Shown: positions 57,569 to 64,000 of the stretch, piece after piece
How the letters are laid out: the number at the start of each line of letters is the position of its first letter
How positions within the stretch are numbered: the first letter of the stretch is position 1
Source: CAVQBJ01 sp963710725
GTDB taxonomy: Bacteria > Actinomycetota > Thermoleophilia > Solirubrobacterales > Solirubrobacteraceae
NCBI GenBank assembly: GCA_963710725.1
Contig: CAVQBJ010000002.1
Coordinates: 186,001 to 250,000, forward strand
Length of the DNA: 64,000 nt
Direction of reading: 5' to 3'
Program-made: the position numbers and the translations under genes
The notes under the pieces: generated by a model
Seen by the model: the letters and a program-made list of their open reading frames with translations, nothing else
Told to the model about the DNA's origin: nothing
The model's database searches: none

Positions 57569-59737
57569 TCAGTGGCCGGCGATCAGCTCGGCCAGGCGGG
57601 TGTGGCGCCGCTGGGCGTCGGGGCGGCTGACGGCAAGGCGCATCGCCGCCTCCTCGCCGACGACCACGCACACCCGCTCCGCGCGTGTCACGGCCGTGTA
57701 GAGGAGGTTGCGCGTGAGCATGACGGCGTGGGCGCGGGCGAGCGCGACCACGACCGCCTTCGCCTGCGAGCCCTGCGCCTTGTGGATCGAGATCGCGTAC
57801 GCGAGTCGCAGCGTGTCGAGCGCGGAGTCGGGCAGGACGACGCGGCGCCCGTCGTCGGTGGCCAGCAGCAGGCGCTCGCGCTCGTCGTCGTAGTGCTCGA
57901 CGAGGCCGACCTCGCCGTTCATCAGCTCGTGCTCGTGGTCGTTACGGGTCTGGATGACCCGGTCGCCGATGCGCAGCGAGGTGCCGGGCACCACGACGCC
58001 GTCCGGGTTCAGCCGCGCGCGCAGCGCCTCGTTGAACGCGTCGATCCCCGCGGGGCCGCGGCGCATCGGGGCGAGCACCTGCACGTCGAGGCGAGGATCG
58101 AGCCCGTAGTGCGCGGGGAGGCGCCCGGCGGCGAGCGACACGACCTCTTCGAAGATCGCGCCCGCGTCGCCACGCCGGACGAGGAAGAAGTCGCGCACGA
58201 CGTCCGCCGCCTCCTGGCCGCTTCCGCTCGGCGGCATCTCGCCGTGGTTGATCGCGTGGGCCGCGCGGATGATGAGCGAGCGCGCTGCCTGGCGGAAGAC
58301 CTCCTGCAGGGCGGTGGCCGGAACCTCGCCGCTCGCGATGAGGTCGGCGAGGACGCGTCCGGGACCGACCGGCGCCAGCTGGTCGCTGTCGCCGACGAGC
58401 AGGACGTGCGTGCGCGGCCCGACCGCCGCGAACAGCGCCTCGGCGAGGCGGACGCCGAGCATGCTCGCCTCGTCGACGATGAGCACGTCGGCGCCCGTGA
58501 TCGGGTGCTGCTCGTCGCGCGTGAAGCCCTCGCCGGGCATCCACTCGAGCAGGCGGTGGATCGTGCTCGCGTCGGCGCCGGTCGTCTCGGCAAGGCGCCG
58601 AGCCGCCTTGCCGGTGGGTGCGCACAGGCGGACGCTGTGGCGATCGGCGCCGAGCAGGTCGACGAGCGTGCGCATCGCCGAGCTCTTGCCGGTGCCCGGT
58701 CCGCCGGTGAGGATCGACAGTCGGTGGTCGAGCACGGCGGTCACGCCCCGCCACTGCGCGTCGCTCGGCACGAACGCCCCGTTGCGCGGGCGCCGTACGC
58801 GAGCGAGGGCGAGCGTCGGCTCGGCGTCGATCAGGCGCCGGACGTGCGCGGCCAGGCGCCGCTCGGCGCGCTGCATGCTCGGCTCGGCGACTCGCTCGGC
58901 GCCCGGGTCGCCTTCGACGGCGACGCGTCCGGTTGCCGCGAGCTGCGTGATCTGCTCGTCGACGCTGCGCTCGCCGGCGCCGAGCAGGCGCGCCGCGCGC
59001 GGCACGAGCTCGGCGCGGGGGAGATGGCAGTGCCCGTCGAGCTCGGCCTCGGCGAGGGCGTGCAGCGTGCCGGCGGCGAGGCGTGAGGGCGCGTCGGCCG
59101 GCACGCCGAGCGCGCGAGCGAGCGCATCGGCAGTCGCGAACCCGATCCCGTCGAGCTCGGTGATGCGGTAGGGATCGGCGCGCAACAGCTCGATCGACTC
59201 GGCCCCGAGCGCGCGCTGGATGCGCGCCGCGGCCGCCGCCGGGACGCCATGGCGGGAGAGGAACAGTCGCGTCGCGCGCTGGTCGCGCTCGCGCTCCCAC
59301 GAGGCGACCGCGTCGCCGATCCGGGCCCGGCCGATTCCGGGCACCTCGAGCAGGCGCCGCCGCGGCGCCTCGTCGACGATCGACAGCACCTCCTCGCCGT
59401 GGCGGGCGAGCAGATAGCGGGCGCCGCGCGGACCGACGTGCTTGATCTGGGTCAGATAGCCGATGAGCGCCCGCTCGCCCGCCGGCTCGCGCAAGCGCAC
59501 GTCGCTCACCTGCAGCTGCGGCCCGTGGCGCGGATGGTCGCGCCACGCCCCGCGGACCTCGATCGTCTCGCCCTCGTGCACGTGCCCGAGCACGCCCGTG
59601 ACGACGAGCTCATCGCCGTCCTCGGCGACCGCGTCGAGCACCGCGAAGTCGCCGTCGGGAGCGCGGTAGCGGACCGACTCGACCTCGACGACGAGGTCGA
59701 CCACCGCGGGCGGAGCGTGGGCAGGAGGCGGCGCCAT
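57569..59737 (-). CDS. recD2: RecD2-type DNA helicase (ATP-dependent, SF1B)
   Basis: 722 residues from the ATG at 59737. The frame runs 1.8 kb further upstream, but that part is an Arg/Gly shadow of the beta-propeller gene. An OB-like N-terminal domain and tandem helix-hairpin-helix motifs (LEVPGIGRARIGDAVAS, LDGIGFATADALARAL) precede the helicase. Walker A GGPGTGKSS is at about 345, then DEASML, GDSDQLAPVGPG and the C-terminal AISIHKAQGSQ. RecD2 works without RecBC in 5'-3' unwinding and repair. It is divergent from the beta-propeller gene. Confidence 0.93.
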   Translation of the reverse strand: MAPPPAHAPPAVVDLVVEVESVRYRAPDGDFAVLDAVAEDGDELVVTGVLGHVHEGETIEVRGAWRDHPRHGPQLQVSDVRLREPAGERALIGYLTQIKHVGPRGARYLLARHGEEVLSIVDEAPRRRLLEVPGIGRARIGDAVASWERERDQRATRLFLSRHGVPAAAAARIQRALGAESIELLRADPYRITELDGIGFATADALARALGVPADAPSRLAAGTLHALAEAELDGHCHLPRAELVPRAARLLGAGERSVDEQITQLAATGRVAVEGDPGAERVAEPSMQRAERRLAAHVRRLIDAEPTLALARVRRPRNGAFVPSDAQWRGVTAVLDHRLSILTGGPGTGKSSAMRTLVDLLGADRHSVRLCAPTGKAARRLAETTGADASTIHRLLEWMPGEGFTRDEQHPITGADVLIVDEASMLGVRLAEALFAAVGPRTHVLLVGDSDQLAPVGPGRVLADLIASGEVPATALQEVFRQAARSLIIRAAHAINHGEMPPSGSGQEAADVVRDFFLVRRGDAGAIFEEVVSLAAGRLPAHYGLDPRLDVQVLAPMRRGPAGIDAFNEALRARLNPDGVVVPGTSLRIGDRVIQTRNDHEHELMNGEVGLVEHYDDERERLLLATDDGRRVVLPDSALDTLRLAYAISIHKAQGSQAKAVVVALARAHAVMLTRNLLYTAVTRAERVCVVVGEEAAMRLAVSRPDAQRRHTRLAELIAGH

Positions 59738-59824
59738 CCCGCCGAAGATAGCCGCGGGCGGGGTCGGCGCTCCGTCCGGCGCGCGCGTTAGCGTCCAACG
59801 ACCCGAATCGAGGGAGGCGTTCGC

Positions 59825-62119
59825 ATGTTGGGCAGGTCGGGGAGGACCGCGTTGATGGCGGTCGCGGCGCTGCTGGCGGCCGCGACCACGGCACAGGCGG
59901 CGACGCCGATCGGCCCGCTCTCGAGCGCCGCAGGCTGTGCCGCGCTGTCGCCCGGTGGGACGCGTGCGGCCGGCGTTCCGACGACGTCCACGACCGCGAC
60001 CTCGACGACGACCACGGGCTCGAGCGCGACGACGGCGATCGTCACGAGCACGACGACGGCAGCGACGGCGAGCGCCGCGCAGGCCAGCAGCTCGACGACC
60101 GCTACGACCTCGGCGGTCAGCAGCTCGGCCGCGTCGACCACGACGAGCACCTCGACAGCCCCCGGCCCGGCTCCCGGCGGACCTCCACCCGCGCACGGGT
60201 GCGGCGGCGCGAGTGGCCTGTTCTCGCCGACCGACGCCGCGATCTCCCCCGACGGCACCAGCATCTACGTGATCGGCGGCACGACCGGCACCGGCGCCTA
60301 CGGAATCTCGGGCACGATCGCCTACGGCGTGCTCGACATCCTGCATCGCGACCCGGCCACCGGCGACCTGACGGAGGTCGGGTGCCTGAGTAGCGATGGC
60401 ACCGACGGCACGACCGGGGCGAGCGAGGCCTGCGTCCCGACCGCGGGTCTGCTCGGTGGCGGCGCGGTCGTCGTCAGTCCCGACGGCAAGACGGTGTACA
60501 CGGGCAGCTCGGCCTCGGCGGCGATCCTCGCCTTCCGTCGCGATCCGACGACCGGCCTGCTCACGCGAATCGGCTGCCTGCGCCTGACCCCCCCGCTCGA
60601 CAGCGGCTGCAACGCAGCGAACGTGTTCGGCGGCATCGACGCGCTTGCCGTGAGTCCGGACGGCGAGGGCCTGTACGCCGGCTCGGGCGTCGGCGGCCCG
60701 ACGCCCGGATCGACGACGGCGTTGTCGGTGCTCACCGCCGGTCTGCTGCCGGCGACGACGAGCACGACGACGAGCACCGGCGCCACCACCACGAGCGCCA
60801 CCACGACCTCGACCTCGGGCTCGGCCAGCACGACGAGCTCGACGGTCACCTCGAGCTCGGCGGCGGCCTCCACGTCGACCGCGACGACCACCACGACCAC
60901 CGCGACCACCGCGAGCCCGTCGGTCGCGTCGATCTTCGGAGCGCTCGCCCCCGGCGAGGTCCTCGTGAACCCGTGCCTCGCCACCGGCGAGGTCGACGGG
61001 GCGTGCGCGAACGCCACCTCGACGATGGACCTCACGTCGCTGGCCATGAGCCCCGACGGGCGCTACCTCTACGCCACCGCGGCGTCCAGTCAGGCGATCG
61101 ACATCTTCGCTCGCGACGGGTCGGGCAACCTCACGCAGACCGGATGCCTGATGGCCACGGCGCCGCCCGGCCCGTGCACGAGCTTCGACTTCATCGGAGA
61201 TCCGAGCGACATCGTGCTCAGCCCCGACGGCAAGAACGCCTACGTCGCCGAGACGAACGGCATCGTGGTGGCCAATCGCGACGCCACGACCGGCAAGCTC
61301 GGATTCGGCAGCTGCGAGGGTCCGGTCCCGAGCGACGACAGCTCCGACACCAGCGGCGACAACGGGTCGTCCAGCCGCGCGCACACGACGGCGGTCGACG
61401 GTAACGGCTGCGACACGGTCGACGGCCTGTCCACGCCATCGGCCGTCGCCGTCAGCCCCGATGGCGCGAGCGTCTACGCCACGAACGACGACGTCGGCGG
61501 CCTCGTCACCTTCGCTCGCCACCCCGCCACCGGCGCGCTGACCGAATCGTCGTGCGCCGCCAACTCGACCTACACGTCCGATCACAGCTCGAGCGGTTGC
61601 GTGAACGCTCCGGGGGGTCAGACCCCGTCCCGGGCGGGGACCGCGCTCGTGGTGTCACCCGACGGACGCAACGTGTACCTCCTGAGCGCGAGCGACTCCG
61701 CCCTCTACGGCTTCGGCCCGGCCGCGGCCCCCGCGAGCGCGAGCGCCTCGAGCCTCCGCGGCGGCACCCTCGCCGCGCTGCGCATCGCCTGTCCGCGGGC
61801 CGCGCGCAGCGTCTGCGTCGGGCGCGTGCAGCTGGCGACGCCCCCGGCGCCCGGGCGACCGTCGCGTCGCCGCAGTCGATCGAGCGCGCGCCATGCGGCT
61901 CGTACGGCCCGGGCGGCACGGACCGCACGGGGTCCCGTCGCGAGCTCGGCGGCGGGCTTCCGGGTCGCGCCCGGACGCGCCGCCATCGTGTACGTGCGCA
62001 TCCCGCGCGCGATGCGGGCGGCACTGCACCGACGCCGCCACGGCCTGGCGCTCGTGGCCGACGTGCTGCCCAGCCCGGGCGGCGGCGGGGCGAGCGCTCG
62101 CATGGTCGTGCTGCGCTGA
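59825..62119 (+). CDS. Secreted beta-propeller (YVTN/lactonase-like) surface protein
   Basis: 764 residues with a signal peptide (about 1-25). GGGAGG lies before the ATG. Two Thr/Ser-rich low-complexity linkers (about 52-120 and 305-370) divide the beta-propeller. The propeller has at least seven blades marked by SPDGxxVY and by DPxTGxLTxxGC (e.g. VSPDGKTVYTGS, FRRDPTTGLLTRIGCL). Two to three cysteines per blade could form disulfides. A Ser/Ala/Arg-rich C-terminus follows. Role unknown; such proteins often bind ligands or act as lactonases, but no catalytic residue is assigned. Confidence 0.82.
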   Translation: MLGRSGRTALMAVAALLAAATTAQAATPIGPLSSAAGCAALSPGGTRAAGVPTTSTTATSTTTTGSSATTAIVTSTTTAATASAAQASSSTTATTSAVSSSAASTTTSTSTAPGPAPGGPPPAHGCGGASGLFSPTDAAISPDGTSIYVIGGTTGTGAYGISGTIAYGVLDILHRDPATGDLTEVGCLSSDGTDGTTGASEACVPTAGLLGGGAVVVSPDGKTVYTGSSASAAILAFRRDPTTGLLTRIGCLRLTPPLDSGCNAANVFGGIDALAVSPDGEGLYAGSGVGGPTPGSTTALSVLTAGLLPATTSTTTSTGATTTSATTTSTSGSASTTSSTVTSSSAAASTSTATTTTTTATTASPSVASIFGALAPGEVLVNPCLATGEVDGACANATSTMDLTSLAMSPDGRYLYATAASSQAIDIFARDGSGNLTQTGCLMATAPPGPCTSFDFIGDPSDIVLSPDGKNAYVAETNGIVVANRDATTGKLGFGSCEGPVPSDDSSDTSGDNGSSSRAHTTAVDGNGCDTVDGLSTPSAVAVSPDGASVYATNDDVGGLVTFARHPATGALTESSCAANSTYTSDHSSSGCVNAPGGQTPSRAGTALVVSPDGRNVYLLSASDSALYGFGPAAAPASASASSLRGGTLAALRIACPRAARSVCVGRVQLATPPAPGRPSRRRSRSSARHAARTARAARTARGPVASSAAGFRVAPGRAAIVYVRIPRAMRAALHRRRHGLALVADVLPSPGGGGASARMVVLR

Positions 62120-62188
62120 GGCGGGCGCCCGCATTGTCGTCGAGGCGCTCGCGGATCGCCGCGCAGGCGTGGAATACTGCAGGTCGAC

Positions 62189-63061
62189 ATGGAGCTCGGA
62201 GCGATCATCACCGCGATCGTGACGCCGTTCGACGCCGACCTGCGGGTCGACGAGGACGCGTTCGTCGCCCTCATGCATCACCTCGCCGAGCACGGTTCGG
62301 ACGGGTTCGTCGTGTGCGGCACGACCGGAGAGGCCTCGACGCTCACCGACGATGAGCATCTCGGGCTGATCGGCCTGGCCGCGCGCGAGCGACCGGCCGG
62401 AACCTCGATCATCGCCGGCGCGGGCTCAAACGACACGCGCCACGCGGTCTTCCTGACCCGGCGGGCCACCGACCTCGGCGCGGACGCGATCCTGTCCGTG
62501 ACGCCGTACTACAACCGCCCGAGCCGGCGCGGCCTCATCGCCCACTTCCAGGAGGTCGCCCGGGCCACCGACCTCCCGATCGGCCTCTACAACATTCCCG
62601 TCCGCACGGGGCTCGACATGTCCAACGATCTGCTCGCCGAGCTGGCGCAGATCGACGACATCGCGTTCGTCAAGCAGGCCAACGACGACAACCTCGCGCT
62701 CGTGCCGGGGCTCGCGCTGTACGCCGGCAACGACGGCACGCTCGCGCGCACCCTCGATCTCGGCGGGGCCGGCGGCATCCTCGTGTCGAGTCACATCGTC
62801 GGCGACGAGATGCACCGGATGGTCGACGAGCCGGAGAATCGCCCGGCGATCGACGCGTCGCTGCGCGACGTCTACGAGACGATCTTCTCGGTCCCGGGGA
62901 ACGTGGGGATCAAGGCGGCGCTCAACCTGCTCGGCCATCACGCCGGCGGGGTTCGCCTGCCGCACGTCGACGCCGACCGCGCGGAGGTCGCCGATATCCG
63001 GGCGATGCTCGAGCGTCACGGCCTGCTCGCCGCCTCCGGCAGCTCCGTCGCGTCCGCGTGA
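62189..63061 (+). CDS. dapA: 4-hydroxy-tetrahydrodipicolinate synthase
   Basis: 290 residues. GTTGE (44-48) binds pyruvate, Tyr 134 in IGLYNIP and the Schiff-base Lys 162 in AFVKQANDD are present, with VTPYYNRPSRRG (104-115). It condenses pyruvate with aspartate semialdehyde, the first step to diaminopimelate and lysine. AATACT (62173-62178) lies 10 nt before the ATG and may be a -10. Its stop overlaps the rnj GTG (GTGA), a pairing common in Actinobacteria. Confidence 0.95.
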   Translation: MELGAIITAIVTPFDADLRVDEDAFVALMHHLAEHGSDGFVVCGTTGEASTLTDDEHLGLIGLAARERPAGTSIIAGAGSNDTRHAVFLTRRATDLGADAILSVTPYYNRPSRRGLIAHFQEVARATDLPIGLYNIPVRTGLDMSNDLLAELAQIDDIAFVKQANDDNLALVPGLALYAGNDGTLARTLDLGGAGGILVSSHIVGDEMHRMVDEPENRPAIDASLRDVYETIFSVPGNVGIKAALNLLGHHAGGVRLPHVDADRAEVADIRAMLERHGLLAASGSSVASA

Positions 63062-64000
63062 GCCGGCTGCGGGTCCTGCCCCTCGGGGGGCTGGGTGAGA
63101 TCGGGAAGAACATGACGGTCGTCGAGTACGACGACCGCATCGTCGTCGTCGACGTCGGCCTGCGCTTCCCGACGCCCGAGATGGTGGGCATCGATCTCGT
63201 CCTGCCCGACTTCAGCTACCTGCGCGAGCGCGCCGAGGACATCGAGGCCATCGTCATCACCCACGGCCACGAGGACCACGTCGGCGCGCTGCCCTGGATC
63301 CTGCGCGAGCTCGGCCCGCGCCACGCGCCGCCCGTGTACGGCGGCCCGCTGACGCTCGCCCTCGCGCGCTCGAAGCTGGAGGAGCACAAGCTGCGCGAGA
63401 TCGAGCTCGTCGGCCTCGACGACGGAGACGCCGTCGATCTCGGACCGTTCGGCCTCGAGCTCGTGCACATGACCCACTCGATCCCCGACTCCAGCGCGGT
63501 CGCGCTGACGACCGAGCTCGGCACGGTGCTCATCACCGGCGACTACAAGTTCGACCAGACGCCGGTCGACGGCCCGCCGGCCGACATGTCGCGCCTGGCC
63601 GAGCTCGGACGTGACGGCGTGCTGCTGCTGTGCGGCGACTCCACGAACGTCGATCGTCCCGGCTTCTCGCCGTCGGAGTCGGTCGTCGGACCGGCGCTCG
63701 ACGAGGTCTTCGGGCGCTGCGAGGGGCGGATCGTCGTCACGAGCTTCGCCTCGAACATCCACCGCGTGCAGCAGGTCGTCGACGCCGCCTCGGCGCTCGG
63801 ACGCAAGGTGGCCCTCGTCGGGCGTTCGATGCGTAAGAACGTGAACATCGGCCGCACGCTCGGCCACATCGAGATCCCCGAGGGCCAGCTCGTCGGCCCC
63901 CGCGAGATCGAGGACTTCCCCGACCACCGCATGGTCATCATCTCGACCGGCTCCCAGGGCGAGCCGCTGTCGGCGCTGCGCCGGATGGCCTACCGCGACC
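63058..64000 (+). CDS. rnj: Ribonuclease J (N-terminal part; continues beyond window)
   Basis: 314 residues are visible from a GTG overlapping the dapA stop. The metallo-beta-lactamase motif is H69-G-H71-E-D73-H74 in THGHEDHVGALPW. It is followed by VHMTHSIPDSSA and GDSTNVDRPGFSPSE, the beta-CASP hallmark. RNase J works as an endo- and 5' exonuclease. It shares the window with pnp, rnz and nrnA, so four RNA-decay genes are present. The 3' end is cut by the window. Confidence 0.95.
   Translation, partial: MSRLRVLPLGGLGEIGKNMTVVEYDDRIVVVDVGLRFPTPEMVGIDLVLPDFSYLRERAEDIEAIVITHGHEDHVGALPWILRELGPRHAPPVYGGPLTLALARSKLEEHKLREIELVGLDDGDAVDLGPFGLELVHMTHSIPDSSAVALTTELGTVLITGDYKFDQTPVDGPPADMSRLAELGRDGVLLLCGDSTNVDRPGFSPSESVVGPALDEVFGRCEGRIVVTSFASNIHRVQQVVDAASALGRKVALVGRSMRKNVNIGRTLGHIEIPEGQLVGPREIEDFPDHRMVIISTGSQGEPLSALRRMAYRD

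Noticed and set aside
59738..61585. N-terminal extension of recD2 to 1338 residues
   Set aside because: The added part is antisense to the beta-propeller gene and has no homology-like sequence; RecD2 is complete from 59737.

Overview
The window is about 64 kb of very GC-rich chromosomal DNA. It looks like a high-GC actinobacterium, probably class Thermoleophilia (Solirubrobacterales-like). This is inferred from an actinobacterial-type integration host factor beside gmk, the actinobacterial order rpsO/pnp/M16 peptidase/dapB/dapA/rnj, many GTG starts, and several TANNNT boxes placed 7-10 nt before start codons (leaderless-type genes). No phage, insertion sequence or CRISPR array was seen.

Layout. 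1-10 kb: the tail of a MoaD/ThiS-like sulfur carrier, small hypothetical genes, a GGDEF-EAL-MerR protein, a secreted FecR-like protein followed by a CHASE2/HD-GYP phosphodiesterase, a duplicated YbjQ-like protein and an MFS exporter. 10-24 kb: a secreted CocE/S15 hydrolase, a quinone-type oxidoreductase, a coupled aminotransferase/HpnA-like epimerase pair, a GT-C-like membrane protein and a 1399-residue Ig-repeat surface protein. A tRNA-Arg(CCG) follows. 24-28 kb: an overlapping histidine kinase / response regulator / REC-REC-GAF-HD-GYP cassette, then ribonuclease Z.

28.7-38.5 kb is a tightly overlapping pyrimidine operon: pyrR, pyrB, a 32-codon ORF, pyrC, an isochorismatase-like hydrolase, carA, carB, pyrK, pyrD. 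A PyrR-type RNA hairpin covers the pyrR ribosome-binding site. carB as given carries a one-base frameshift in its inter-domain linker. 38.6-41.8 kb: mIHF, gmk, rpoZ, coaBC and a TPR protein. 41.9-51.3 kb: a terminator-containing leader, then rimP, nusA (with an added Cys/His motif), ylxR, infB, rbfA, a DHH phosphoesterase, truB, ribF, rpsO, a peroxiredoxin and a DsbA-like protein. 51.4-64 kb: pnp, M16 peptidase, dapB, a small ORF, an L,D-transpeptidase, recD2 (minus strand), a beta-propeller surface protein, dapA and the start of rnj.

Themes. At least three proteins carry cyclic-di-GMP phosphodiesterase-type domains (one EAL, two HD-GYP), two of them beside sensory partners. A housekeeping block couples pyrimidine and coenzyme synthesis with transcription, translation and RNA decay. 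dapA, dapB and the L,D-transpeptidase all bear on diaminopimelate peptidoglycan. The most unusual DNA-level signal is a dispersed 50-nt hairpin repeat with longer flanking similarity, present three times in the only long intergenic gaps (about 0.8, 23.9 and 57.4 kb).
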